A stretch of DNA of 64,000 nucleotides from Nonomuraea sp. PA05 (GCF_008086045.1 NZ_VSEY01000046.1:1-64000), one strand, 5' to 3'; positions 23,974 through 32,759 are shown, counted from the stretch's first letter. A program made the numbers and translations. The notes: generated by a model not told the origin, from the letters alone.

Positions 23974-24951
23974 CCTTCGTGCCACTTCCGTAGCCCAATA
24001 TGTCAAGATCATGTCGGCGCCCGCCCGCTTGATCGCGACCAGCGACTCCATGATCATTCGTTCCCGGTCCACCCAGCCGTTGGCCGCGGCGGCCTCGACC
24101 ATCGCGTACTCGCCGCTGACCTGGTAGGCGGCCACCGGCACGTCCACCTCGGCGCGGAACTGGGCGATGACGTCCAGGTAGGCCAGCGCCGGCTTGACCA
24201 TCACCATGTCGGCGCCCTCCGCCAGGTCGAGGCGGACCTCGCGCAGCGCCTCCCGCAGCGGCCCCGCCGGGTCCTGCTGGTGGGTGCTGCGGTCGCCGAA
24301 CTGCGGCGCGCACTCGGCGGCGTCACGGAACGGGCCGTAGAAGGCGGAGGCGTACTTGGCGGAGTAGGCCAGGATCGGCACGCCGCCGTGACCGGCGGCG
24401 TCGAGCGCCGACCTGATCGCGCCCACCTGGCCGTCCATCATCCCGCTCGGCGCCACCACCTGCGACCCGGCCTCCACCTGGGCCACCGCGATCGAGGCGT
24501 AGCGCTCCAGCGTCAGGTCGTTGTCCACGTCGCCGGACGGGGTGAGGATCCCGCAGTGCCCGTTGTCGGTGAACTCGTCGAGGCATGTGTCGGCCATCAC
24601 CACGATCGAGTCGCCCACCTCGGCGGCCACGTCGCGCAGCGCCACCTGCAGCACCCCGTCGGGGTCGTCGGCGGCCGAGCCGCGGGCGTCCTTCACCGCC
24701 GGGATGCCGAACAGGATGACGCCGCCCACGCCCGCCTCGGCGGCGTCGTGGGCGGCCTTGCGCAGCGAGTCGCGGGTGTGCTGGTAGACCCCCGGCATGG
24801 ACGCCACGGGCTGCGGCTCGGTGATGCCTTCCTTGGCGAACATCGGCAGGATCAGGTCGGCGGCGTGCAGCCTGGTGCCCGCCACCATCCGGCGCAGCGC
24901 GGGATCACGGCGCAGCCGCCTGGGACGGGCGACCGGGAATTGCGCGCTCAT
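23968..24951 (-). CDS. hemB: Delta-aminolevulinic acid dehydratase (porphobilinogen synthase)
   Basis: Condenses two 5-aminolevulinate molecules to porphobilinogen. It has 327 aa. Active-site lysines are in LAYSAKYASAFYGPFRDAAE and MVMVKPALAYLDVI. The metal-site segment ADTCLDEFTDNGHCGIL has Asp where the zinc-dependent enzymes have the middle Cys, so a mixed or Mg-type metal site is likely. The start overlaps the hemD stop (ATGA). It is the last gene of the rex operon. The longer open frame to 25818 is shadow of hemD. Confidence 0.96.
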   Translation of the reverse strand: MSAQFPVARPRRLRRDPALRRMVAGTRLHAADLILPMFAKEGITEPQPVASMPGVYQHTRDSLRKAAHDAAEAGVGGVILFGIPAVKDARGSAADDPDGVLQVALRDVAAEVGDSIVVMADTCLDEFTDNGHCGILTPSGDVDNDLTLERYASIAVAQVEAGSQVVAPSGMMDGQVGAIRSALDAAGHGGVPILAYSAKYASAFYGPFRDAAECAPQFGDRSTHQQDPAGPLREALREVRLDLAEGADMVMVKPALAYLDVIAQFRAEVDVPVAAYQVSGEYAMVEAAAANGWVDRERMIMESLVAIKRAGADMILTYWATEVARRL

Positions 24952-26492
24952 TTGGCTCTCCTTCTGGCGCCACGGCGGTTCTGGGAGGGCCTGCGGGGGG
25001 TGTCTCCCGCGGCCAGGGCCGCCTGGCGCTGCTTGGCTCCGAACTCGGCCACCGCGGCGGCCAGGGCGGAGGCTGAGGGCTTGTCGGCCATGACGTCCAC
25101 CCGGAGCCCGAACTCCTCGGCCGTCTTGGCCGTCTGCGGTCCGATGACCGCGATCACGGTGACGTTGTGCGGCTTGCCCGCGATGCCCACGAGGTTGCGC
25201 ACCGTGGAGGAGGACGTGAAGAGCACGGCGTCGAAGCCGCCGCCCTTGATGGCCTCGCGGATGGGCGCGGGCGGCGGGGCGGCCCGCACGGTGCGGTACG
25301 CGGTGACGTCGTCGCACTCCCAGCCCAGCTCGGTGAGCCCGGCCACGAGCGTGTCGGTGGAGATGTCGGCCCGGGGCAGCAGCACCCGGTTGATCGGGTC
25401 GAGCATCGAGTCGTAGGGCGGCCACTCGGCCACCAGCCCCTCGGACGACTGCTCGCCGGAGGGCAGCAGGTCCGGCTTGACGCCGAACTCGACCAGGGCG
25501 CGCGCGGTGGCGTCGCCCACGGCGGCCACCTTCAGCCCGGCGAAGGCGCGGGCGTCGAGGCCGTACTCCTCGAACTTCTCGCGCACCGCTTTGACGGCGT
25601 TCGCGCTGGTGAAGGCCACCCACTCGTAGCGGCCCGTGACCAGGCCCTTGATCGCGCGGTCCATCTGCTGCGGCGTGCGGGGCGGCTCGACCGAGATGGT
25701 CGGCACCTCCTCGGGCACCGCGCCGTACGCGACGAGCTGCTCGGACATGGCGCGCGACTGCTCCTTGGTGCGGGGCACCAGCACCCGCCAGCCGAACAGC
25801 GGCTTGGTCTCGAACCACGACAGCTTGTCGCGCTGCCCCACGGCGTCGCCGACCACGATCAGCGCGGGCTCGGTGAAGCCGGCGTGCTTGAGGTCGGCCT
25901 GGAGCCGGCCGAGCGAGGACACGACGGTGTACTGCTCGGTGGTGGTGCCGCCGCTGCTGACGGCGACGGGCGTGGTGTCGGGCTTGCCGCCGGCGATCAG
26001 CGCCTTGCCGATGGCCACGGCGTCGCCGATGCCGTTGTAGACGACCAGCGTGCCGCGGCAGGCGGCGTGGGCGGCCCAGTCCTGCTCCTGGGCGGCGTCC
26101 ACGACGCGGAACTCGGGCACCGACGTCGCCGGCGGGATGCCCGCGTAGGCGAGCACGGCGGTCGCGGGCGGCACGCCGGGCACGATCTCGAAGTCCACCT
26201 CCGCCGCGGTGCAGGCCGCGGCCTCCTCGGTGATCGAGGAGAACAGCATCGGGTCGCCCTCTATCAAGCGGACCACGAGCTGCCCCCGTGCGGCGCGCTG
26301 CACGAAGTCGCCCTCGACGACCTCGACGCCTTCACGGCAGTGGCGCAGCAGCGGGGTTTGCGTCTCGACGTCGAGCACCACCGCGTCGGCCTTGGCGAGC
26401 AGCTCGGCGGCGCGGAGCGTCAGCAGGTTGGGGTCGCCGGGACCCGCGCCCACGAACGCGACGAAACCGGAGGTTGGACTATCGGAGCTCAA
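24948..26492 (-). CDS. hemD: Uroporphyrinogen-III synthase fused to a degenerate uroporphyrinogen methyltransferase domain
   Basis: Fusion of 514 aa. Residues 1-245 are a tetrapyrrole-methylase (CobA/SUMT-like) domain with intact SAM loop GAGPGDPNLLTLRAAELL. The usual glycine-rich loop (consensus KGGDPFxFGRGxEE) reads LIEGDPMLFSSITEE. Residues about 255-490 are the HemD domain (GWRVLVPRTKEQSRAMSEQL, WVAFTSANAVKAV, DAVLFTSSSTVRNL). The tail is Arg-rich. Its start codon is TTG at 26492, which overlaps the hemC stop (TTGA). The synthase activity is expected from position in the heme operon; the methylase activity is doubtful. Confidence 0.93.
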   Translation of the reverse strand: MSSDSPTSGFVAFVGAGPGDPNLLTLRAAELLAKADAVVLDVETQTPLLRHCREGVEVVEGDFVQRAARGQLVVRLIEGDPMLFSSITEEAAACTAAEVDFEIVPGVPPATAVLAYAGIPPATSVPEFRVVDAAQEQDWAAHAACRGTLVVYNGIGDAVAIGKALIAGGKPDTTPVAVSSGGTTTEQYTVVSSLGRLQADLKHAGFTEPALIVVGDAVGQRDKLSWFETKPLFGWRVLVPRTKEQSRAMSEQLVAYGAVPEEVPTISVEPPRTPQQMDRAIKGLVTGRYEWVAFTSANAVKAVREKFEEYGLDARAFAGLKVAAVGDATARALVEFGVKPDLLPSGEQSSEGLVAEWPPYDSMLDPINRVLLPRADISTDTLVAGLTELGWECDDVTAYRTVRAAPPPAPIREAIKGGGFDAVLFTSSSTVRNLVGIAGKPHNVTVIAVIGPQTAKTAEEFGLRVDVMADKPSASALAAAVAEFGAKQRQAALAAGDTPRRPSQNRRGARRRAK

Positions 26493-27409
26493 TGGGAATG
26501 CTCCCCCATCAATCTGTCGGCCCCTTCGGCGATCATCTCGGCCGCTAGGAGGCGGCCCAGGTTCGCAGCCTCCGAAGGAGAGCCGGCGGCGGACTTGCGG
26601 ACCGATTCGCGGCCGTCGATGGAGACGACCACGGCGGTCAGGTTCAGAGTTTGCCCGTCATCGACCGCGAACGCACCCACCGGAGCGGCGCACCCGGCCT
26701 CCAGGGCGGCCAGCAGGGCCCGTTCCGCGGTCACCGCGGAGCGGGTCCGCGGGTCGTCGAGCACCCGCAGGAACTCGACGACGTCGGCGCGGTCGGCGCG
26801 GCACTCCACGGCCAGCGCGCCCTGGCCTGGCGCGGGCAGCAGCTCGTCGACCTCGAAGATCTGCGAGATCTCCGCGTCGCGGCCGAGCCGGTCGAGCCCG
26901 GCGGTGGCCAGCACGACCGCGTCGAGCTCGCCGGAATTGACTTTGCCGATGCGCGTGTCGGCGTTGCCGCGGATCGGGACGTACTCGAGGTCGGGACGGA
27001 GCGCGCTGAGCATGGCGACGCGGCGCGGCGAGCCGGTGCCGACCTTGGCCCCGGGGGCCAGGTCGGCGAACTTGTGCGTGCCCACCAGCGCGTCGCGGTG
27101 GTCGTGGCGGGCCGGGAGCGCGGCCAGCGTGAAGCGCGGGTCCTGCTTGGTCGGCAGGTCCTTCAGCGAGTGGACGGCGAAGTCGACCTCGTCCTCCAGC
27201 AGCTTGTCGCGCAGTGCGCTGACGAACACGCCCGTGCCGCCGAGCTGCGCCAGGTGCGCCTTCGTGACGTCGCCGAACGTCGTGACGCCGACGAGCTCGA
27301 CGGCCCGGCCGGTGCGCGCGACATAGGCGTCGGCCACCATCCCGGACTGCGTGGTCGCCAGGAGGCTGCGGCGGGTTCCGAGCCGCAGCGCGCCGGACCG
27401 CGACGTCAC
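26489..27409 (-). CDS. hemC: Hydroxymethylbilane synthase (porphobilinogen deaminase)
   Basis: Polymerises four porphobilinogens to hydroxymethylbilane. It has 306 aa. The cofactor-binding Cys is in ALEAGCAAPVGAFAV. VDFAVHSLKDLPT and VGTGSPRRVAMLSALRPDLE are typical substrate-binding segments. Start GTG 27409 overlaps the hemA stop (GTGA) and its stop overlaps the hemD TTG start, so translation is coupled throughout. Confidence 0.97.
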   Translation of the reverse strand: MTSRSGALRLGTRRSLLATTQSGMVADAYVARTGRAVELVGVTTFGDVTKAHLAQLGGTGVFVSALRDKLLEDEVDFAVHSLKDLPTKQDPRFTLAALPARHDHRDALVGTHKFADLAPGAKVGTGSPRRVAMLSALRPDLEYVPIRGNADTRIGKVNSGELDAVVLATAGLDRLGRDAEISQIFEVDELLPAPGQGALAVECRADRADVVEFLRVLDDPRTRSAVTAERALLAALEAGCAAPVGAFAVDDGQTLNLTAVVVSIDGRESVRKSAAGSPSEAANLGRLLAAEMIAEGADRLMGEHSH

Positions 27410-28662
27410 AGCTCCACCTCCCTCACGGCCTCGGGCACCTTCGGATCCAGATCGAACAGCTCACGCAGGGCTTCCGCATAATGATCGCCCCCTGGGCAGG
27501 CGGCGAGCTGCTTGACACGCACAGTGGGCTCGTGAAGCAGCTTGTCGACCACCCGCTGGACGGTCATCGCGACCTCGTCCCTGGCCCGCTCGTCGAGGTC
27601 GGGCACGCGCATCAGCAGGCGGCCCAGCTCCGACTCGACCACCCCGGCCGCCTTGCTGCGCAGCGCCACCACGGTCGGGGTGACCTTGGCGGCCCGCTCG
27701 GCGTCGAGGTAGGCGCGCAGCTCCCCGGCGACGAGGGCGCGTACGGACTGCACGGCGTCGCCCTCGCGCGAGCCGATGCCGGACTCCTGGATCGTCTCCA
27801 GGTCGACCAGAGTGACGCCGGGCACGGCGCGCACCGCGGGGTCGACGTCGTGCGGCAGCGCCAGGTCGAGCAGGAACGCGGGCCTGCTGAGCATGCCGGG
27901 CGTGATGATGTGCCGCCCGGCGCCGGTGCAGGTGATGACGAGGTCGGCGCCGGCCAGCTCGTCGGCCACGGCGGCGAACTCGACCGCCCGCCCGCCGACG
28001 GACTCGGCCAGCCGGGCGCCCCGCTCGTACGTGCGGTTGGCCACGACGATGTCGCTCACCCCGGCGCGCGCCAGCGTGGCGGCGGCCAGCGAGCTCATCG
28101 AGCCCGCGCCGATCACCAGGGCGCGCCGCCCGGCCAGCTCGCCCGCCAGCGCCAGGCCGGCGGTGACGAGGGAGGCGCCGTGCTTGTCGATGCCGGTGTC
28201 GGTCTGGGCCCGCTTGCCGACCCGCAGCGCCTGCTGGACCAGCTCGTTGAGGGTGGCGCCGACGGTGCCCTGGCGCTGCGCCAGCTTGAGCGCCTGGCGG
28301 ACCTGGCCGAGGATCTGGCCCTCGCCGACCACCATCGAGTCGAGCCCGCACACCACGGAGAACAGGTGCTCGACCGCCCGCTCCTCGTAGTGCACGTAGA
28401 AGTGCGGCGTCAGCTCCTCGACCGGGACGCCGGAGTGCACGCCCAGGAGGTTGCTGATGGCCGTGACGGCGGCGTGGAAGCGGTCGACCGTGACGTAGAC
28501 CTCGACCCGGTTGCAGGTCGAGACCACCATGGCCTCCGCGACGCAGGGATCCTGCTGCACGTCGTGCAGGAGCTTGACGAGAGCGTCGCCCGTCACCGAG
28601 ACGCGCTCCAGCAGCGCCACCGGCGCGGTGCGGTGGCTCAGTCCGATAGCCAGAACACTCAT
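27406..28662 (-). CDS. hemA: Glutamyl-tRNA reductase
   Basis: NADPH-dependent enzyme of 418 aa that reduces Glu-tRNA to glutamate-1-semialdehyde, the first step of the C5 route. The nucleophilic Cys lies in AMVVSTCNRVEVYVTV near residue 50. The nucleotide-binding domain starts RRALVIGAGSMSSLAAATL near 175, and LDSMVVGEGQILGQVRQAL is the conserved catalytic-domain segment. The ATG overlaps the rex stop (ATGA). This reaches the same rex-hemA-hemC-hemD layout as S. coelicolor, where Rex represses the operon. Confidence 0.97.
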   Translation of the reverse strand: MSVLAIGLSHRTAPVALLERVSVTGDALVKLLHDVQQDPCVAEAMVVSTCNRVEVYVTVDRFHAAVTAISNLLGVHSGVPVEELTPHFYVHYEERAVEHLFSVVCGLDSMVVGEGQILGQVRQALKLAQRQGTVGATLNELVQQALRVGKRAQTDTGIDKHGASLVTAGLALAGELAGRRALVIGAGSMSSLAAATLARAGVSDIVVANRTYERGARLAESVGGRAVEFAAVADELAGADLVITCTGAGRHIITPGMLSRPAFLLDLALPHDVDPAVRAVPGVTLVDLETIQESGIGSREGDAVQSVRALVAGELRAYLDAERAAKVTPTVVALRSKAAGVVESELGRLLMRVPDLDERARDEVAMTVQRVVDKLLHEPTVRVKQLAACPGGDHYAEALRELFDLDPKVPEAVREVEL

Positions 28663-29336
28663 TGACTGTCCACCGCCATGAGTGGCCCCCCAGCTTTGCG
28701 TTGCTCGTGGAACGCGAGAATCTGCAGTTCTATGGATAGATCGACCTTACGGACATCGACGCTGTCGGGCACGGTGAGCACCACGGGAGCGAAGTTCAGG
28801 ATGCTGGTGACGCCCACGGCGATCACGCGATCGCACACTTCCTGCGCCGCTGCCGCCGGTGTCGCCAGAACCACGATCGATACTCCACGCCGTTTGATCA
28901 CGGCTTCCAGGTCGTCGATGTGCTCCACATTCAATCCCGCTATGGTGTCGCCCACCACTTCGGGGTCGGCGTCCACGAGCGCCGCGACCCGGAAGCCCCG
29001 GGAGACGAAGCCGCCGTAGTTGGCCAGCGCACGGCCGAGGTTACCGACTCCGACGATCGCGACCGCCCAGTCTTGCGTCAGACCGAGCTCACGGGAGATC
29101 TGATAGACGAGGTACTCGACGTCATAGCCTACGCCGCGCGTGCCGTACGAGCCGAGATGTGACAGGTCCTTGCGCAACTTCGCGGAATTGACCCCGGCGG
29201 CGACGGCCAGGTCCTCGGAGCTGACGGTGGCGATGCCCCGCTCGGCCATCCCGTGCAGCGCCCTGAGGTACAGCGGAAGCCTGGCGACCGTCGCCTCGGG
29301 GATACCGCGGTCACGGGGCTGGGACGGGCTCTTCAC
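28659..29336 (-). CDS. rex: Redox-sensing transcriptional repressor Rex
   Basis: Sensor of the NADH/NAD+ ratio, 225 aa. The N-terminal winged helix (IPEATVARLPLYLRALHGMA, SEDLAVAAGVNSAKLRKDLS) is followed by a Rossmann NAD(H)-binding domain (AIVGVGNLGRALANY near residue 92). YGTRGVGYDVEYL, the Rex linker signature, is intact. High NADH releases Rex from its operators. Start GTG 29336. A Rex-type site lies 74-93 bp upstream, consistent with autoregulation, and a second one is upstream of menJ-nuo. Confidence 0.96.
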   Translation of the reverse strand: MKSPSQPRDRGIPEATVARLPLYLRALHGMAERGIATVSSEDLAVAAGVNSAKLRKDLSHLGSYGTRGVGYDVEYLVYQISRELGLTQDWAVAIVGVGNLGRALANYGGFVSRGFRVAALVDADPEVVGDTIAGLNVEHIDDLEAVIKRRGVSIVVLATPAAAAQEVCDRVIAVGVTSILNFAPVVLTVPDSVDVRKVDLSIELQILAFHEQRKAGGPLMAVDSQ

Positions 29337-29409
29337 GTGCCGGTGCTCCAGGGTAGGGGCGGCTTGGGGACCGCGTATACGGAATCGAACCGTCTTTCAG
29401 GTTAATCCC

Positions 29410-29429
29410 TTTGTGAACCGATGCACAAA
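29410..29429. promoter_or_regulatory. Rex operator between rex and the glutaredoxin gene
   Basis: TTTGTGAACCGATGCACAAA has arms TTTGTG and CACAAA that pair exactly, with one mismatch further inside. It is 74 bp from the rex start and 22 bp before the divergent small glutaredoxin gene, so Rex bound there could affect both directions. Match to the Rex consensus is seen; regulation is inferred. Confidence 0.8.
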
Positions 29430-29451
29430 GTCGGCGGGGTACGGTTGCGGT

Positions 29452-29688
29452 ATGCATCGCATCACGTTGCTCGGCAAACCCGGCTGTCACTTGTGTGACG
29501 ACGCGCGCGAGGTCATCGCCAGGGTCGCGGGCGAGCTCGGCGTGCCGTGGGAGGAGGTCAGCATCGAGTCCTCCGACGAGTTGCGGGACAAGTACTGGGA
29601 GATGATCCCCGTCACGCTGATCGACGGGGTGCAGCACGACTACTGGCGAGTGGACGAGACCCGGCTGAGGGCGGCGCTCAGTACGTGA
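29452..29688 (+). CDS. Glutaredoxin-like small thiol protein (DUF836)
   Basis: Protein of 78 aa with the redox motif LLGKPGCHLCDDAREVI near residue 10 and a cis-Pro segment YWEMIPVTLIDG near residue 50, typical of actinobacterial glutaredoxin family (DUF836) proteins such as Rv0508. Likely a cytoplasmic thiol-disulfide protein; the partner is unknown. It is divergent from rex across the Rex operator and its end overlaps the convergent ABM membrane-protein gene by 11 bp. Confidence 0.85.
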   Translation: MHRITLLGKPGCHLCDDAREVIARVAGELGVPWEEVSIESSDELRDKYWEMIPVTLIDGVQHDYWRVDETRLRAALST

Positions 29689-31204
29689 CGGTGGGCAGCG
29701 GCACCACCTTCGCGGCGTTGACGTTGAGCTCGATGACGTTCGTGGCCAGCACCATCGCCTGACGCTCGTTGACGAACCGCTCCACGTGCGGCTGGCGCTG
29801 GTGGTCGCGGTAGGCGACCTCGTCGCGGTAGAGCTCGTAGACGATGCGCTGCAGCGGCGCCGACTTCACCGCGTGGCAGGCGTAGACGAGCGTGTCGGGC
29901 TCGCCGCGGCGCACCGCCTCGACGGTGGCCTCGGCCAGCCGGTCGAACGCGTCGCCCGCGCCGTCGACGATCGTGAAGACGGTGAGCAGGCCGTAGATGG
30001 TCGGCGAGGGCCGGCCGGAGCCCGGCTGCTGCTGGGCGGGTGAGAACAGGTCGGCTCCGGGGAAGATCGCGCCCGTCGCGGGGGCGGGCGGCGTCATCGG
30101 GGGGGCGCCGTTCATGATGTAGCCGGTGGAGGGGCCGTCGTCGAGCTGCCCCGCCATGCGGGCCGCGTAGTCGACCTCCCGCTGCCGGTAGCCCTCGTCG
30201 CCCGCCCGGTACTCGGCCACCAGGTCGCCGAGGCCCGAGGCGCGGCGCGGCGGCGCGGGCGGCAGGTCGGCGGCGGGCACGGGCTCGCCTCTGCGACCGC
30301 CCTGCTGCGGCAGCTCGTCGCGGAACATCGGCCGCTCGGCCGGCGCCATCTGACGCCCGTCCGGCCCCATATGACCCATGCTGTGACCCCCGCCCGGCCC
30401 CATGTGAGCTCCGCCCGGCGTCATCTGGCGCTCGTCCAGCGCCGCGGGACGCTCCTCGCGGCGCTGAGAGCGCTCCTCCCGGCGCGAGGGACGCTCGTCG
30501 CGGTCGTCATCGAAGTCGTCATCGTCGTCGTCCTCGTACGGCGCCAGCGGCCGCAGCACGGTGTACCAGACAGCGGCGGCGGCCACGGCCAGCAGCGCCG
30601 TGGTGAACAGCGGCGGCACGGAGAACCTCATCGCGCCCACGAGCGCCAGCCCCGACGGGACGATGACCACGGTCGCGTGCAGGTTGTCGGTGTCGTACTC
30701 GTCGCCGTTGCGCCACTTGATCCCGGCCACCACCAGCATCGCCAGCATGACGATCAGCGCGACCACGTGCGCGCCGGTCAGCAGGTAGCCGGGGAAGACG
30801 TTCCAGTGGGTCGAGGCGGAGGGCAGGGACTTGCCCATGTCGTCGGTCTTCAGCGGGTCCCAGACCATGATGACGACGGAGACGAAGGTCAGCGCGATGC
30901 CGAGCAGCCACGCCAGGAACCTGGGCGGCACCTTCTCCGACAGCAACTGCACCAGGCCGATCGCCAGCCAGAGCGGCGCCACCAGCGCTCCCGTGATCTG
31001 GTAGATCCGGAACGTGACGCCGCCGAACCCGAGCAGGTAACCGATGGCGATCACAGTCAGTGACAGGCACAGGCCGGCGACTGCAACGGTCCAGGCGATC
31101 AACCACCCCTCAGGCTCGTCACGCAGTCGTTGAATCAGGGCGACGGTCGTGACGGCGGCCAGGAGCGCACCGGCGAGAGCTATGACAGCAACGAGGATCT
31201 CCAT
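29678..31204 (-). CDS. Seven-helix membrane protein fused to an ABM (monooxygenase-like) domain
   Basis: Protein of 508 aa from ATG 31204 (GGAG 5 bases upstream; the frame is open to 31273). Residues 1-225 hold seven predicted transmembrane helices. An acidic stretch of Asp and Glu follows at about 226-238, then 140 residues rich in Arg, Gly, Met and Pro with repeated MGPGG/HMGP units. The last 110 residues (TIYGLLTVFTIVDGAGDAFD, VKSAPLQRIVYELYRDEVAY, HQRQPHVERFV) resemble an antibiotic-biosynthesis-monooxygenase (ABM/YgiN) ferredoxin-like fold. No known function for the combination. Confidence 0.65.
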   Translation of the reverse strand: MEILVAVIALAGALLAAVTTVALIQRLRDEPEGWLIAWTVAVAGLCLSLTVIAIGYLLGFGGVTFRIYQITGALVAPLWLAIGLVQLLSEKVPPRFLAWLLGIALTFVSVVIMVWDPLKTDDMGKSLPSASTHWNVFPGYLLTGAHVVALIVMLAMLVVAGIKWRNGDEYDTDNLHATVVIVPSGLALVGAMRFSVPPLFTTALLAVAAAAVWYTVLRPLAPYEDDDDDDFDDDRDERPSRREERSQRREERPAALDERQMTPGGAHMGPGGGHSMGHMGPDGRQMAPAERPMFRDELPQQGGRRGEPVPAADLPPAPPRRASGLGDLVAEYRAGDEGYRQREVDYAARMAGQLDDGPSTGYIMNGAPPMTPPAPATGAIFPGADLFSPAQQQPGSGRPSPTIYGLLTVFTIVDGAGDAFDRLAEATVEAVRRGEPDTLVYACHAVKSAPLQRIVYELYRDEVAYRDHQRQPHVERFVNERQAMVLATNVIELNVNAAKVVPLPTVTY

Positions 31205-31383
31205 GGTGACTCCAATGCTGCCGGACGATGCCTCCCAGCCGGTAGCCGAAGAGGGAACGGGTCGGTCCACCACGGTATCTGCCGATTACGCCTAGTCATG
31301 CATGACTTCCGTGGATTGTGGATTTTCCGGTTGATTTCTAGAGTGTTCGAGCACGCCGCACCCCTTACCCCTAGGGATACCGG

Positions 31384-32046
31384 ATGCCTGACTCGTCGCC
31401 GTTCGCCGGGCTGCTGGCGCCAGCGGTAGCTGGACCTGCCCGGACGGGCGAGTTCGCCGTGCGCGAAGACGCGCGCGACGCCGGGCATGAAGACGCCCAG
31501 GACGACCTCCGCACGCTCGTCATGCACGCCAAGAACGGCTGCACGCAGTCCTTTGGCACGCTCTACGACCGCTACGTGGACCTCGTCTACCGCTACATCT
31601 ACTTCCGCGTCGGCTCGCACCCGCTGGCCGAGGACCTCACCAGCGAGACGTTCCTGCGGGCACTGCGCAGGATCGGCGACTTCACCTGGCAGGGCCGCGA
31701 CTTCGGCGCCTGGCTGGTGACCATCGCCAGAAACCTGGTGACCGACCACTTCAAGTCGGGGCGCTACCGGCTGGAGATCCCGACGGGGGAGGTCATCGAC
31801 GTTCCGCTCGACGGCTCGCACATCCCCGAGAACGCCGTGGTCACGGCCATCATCAACGACCGGGTCCTGCGTGCCGTACGCGACCTCAATCCCGAACAAC
31901 AGGAATGCGTCGTCCTGCGCTTCCTGCACGGCCTCTCGCTCGCGGAAACCGCGCTGATCATGGGGAAGAAGAGTGGAGCGATCAAAGCGCTGCAGTTCCG
32001 TGCCGTACGAGCGCTGGCCAGGGCTCTCAAGCACGACCTGGCGTAA
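31384..32046 (+). CDS. bldN: BldN-like ECF sigma factor
   Basis: RNA polymerase sigma factor of 220 aa. Sigma region 2 is seen in FGTLYDRYVDLVYRYIYFRV and AEDLTSETFLRALRRI. Region 4 follows with NPEQQECVVLRFLHGLSLAE and a helix-turn-helix MGKKSGAIKALQFRAVRALA. In S. coelicolor, BldN drives aerial-mycelium genes and is made with an 86-residue pro-sequence. Here only about 40 residues precede the core, and an in-frame TAG just upstream of ATG 31384 rules out a longer N-terminus. AGGGA precedes the ATG. The RsbN-like gene directly downstream supports the assignment. Confidence 0.82.
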   Translation: MPDSSPFAGLLAPAVAGPARTGEFAVREDARDAGHEDAQDDLRTLVMHAKNGCTQSFGTLYDRYVDLVYRYIYFRVGSHPLAEDLTSETFLRALRRIGDFTWQGRDFGAWLVTIARNLVTDHFKSGRYRLEIPTGEVIDVPLDGSHIPENAVVTAIINDRVLRAVRDLNPEQQECVVLRFLHGLSLAETALIMGKKSGAIKALQFRAVRALARALKHDLA

Positions 32047-32105
32047 CCTCCACCATCCGCCCCTCGTTAAGCAGGTGTCATGGCCGTGTCGGTCAGGGAG
32101 CCGTC

Positions 32106-32741
32106 ATGAGTAGGGCGCGCAGGCGGCGCGAACGCGTGCTGGAGCAGCTCACCGAGCTGCGGGAGCTGCCTCTCGGCGGCGCTCCCGGCACCGCGTTCAA
32201 GGAGCGGCTGCGCGCCGAGCTGCTGGCCGGCGCGCTGGAGGCCGAGCCGGAGCCCGCCCCCGCGCGCGGTCGCCGGCGGCGGCCGCGGCACCGGCCGGTG
32301 CTGTCCCAGCTCGCCGCCGTGGGGCTGGCCGCGGCTTTGATGATCTCCTCCTTCGCGACCTACCAGGCCGTGCCCGGCGACTCGCTGTACCCGCTCAAGC
32401 GCGCCGCCGAGACCACGCTCGTGCACCTCAGCTCCGACGACGCGGAACGCGGCGAGCGCGAGCTGGACTCGGCCAAGACCCGGGCCAGGGAGGTCGCCAG
32501 CCTGCTGGGCTCCTCCGCCGACGGCCCGCTGGTCGACAAGACGCTCAAGGACATGGAGGAGTCCACTCGCGCGGGCATCGACAGGCTCGAACGGGCCGAG
32601 CCCCGATCCCCGAAGATCAAGAAGTTCGCCCGGGAGCAGGAGGAGGCCGTCACGCCCATGCTCCAGGAGCTCGACGACGACCAGCTCGCCCAGGCCGAGG
32701 GCTATCTCGACTACATCGAGGGGCTGGTCGCCCCTGAGTAG
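32106..32741 (+). CDS. rsbN: RsbN-like membrane anti-sigma factor (DUF5667)
   Basis: Protein of 211 aa with one transmembrane helix (about 64-86: VLSQLAAVGLAAALMISSF). The cytoplasmic N-terminus (RRRERVLEQLTELRELPL onward) could bind a sigma factor. The extracytoplasmic part begins YQAVPGDSLYPLKRAAETT, the hallmark of the DUF5667 domain. RsbN is the known membrane anti-sigma factor of BldN in Streptomyces, encoded at the same place. AGGGAG lies 5 bases before ATG 32106; the gene follows bldN by 59 bp. Confidence 0.82.
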   Translation: MSRARRRRERVLEQLTELRELPLGGAPGTAFKERLRAELLAGALEAEPEPAPARGRRRRPRHRPVLSQLAAVGLAAALMISSFATYQAVPGDSLYPLKRAAETTLVHLSSDDAERGERELDSAKTRAREVASLLGSSADGPLVDKTLKDMEESTRAGIDRLERAEPRSPKIKKFAREQEEAVTPMLQELDDDQLAQAEGYLDYIEGLVAPE

Positions 32742-32759
32742 GAAAGTAAGCTGAAGCCC

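Noticed and set aside
24952..25818. Upstream part of the open frame containing hemB (616 codons)
   Set aside because: It lies within hemD in another frame and has shadow composition; HemB starts at ATG 24951.
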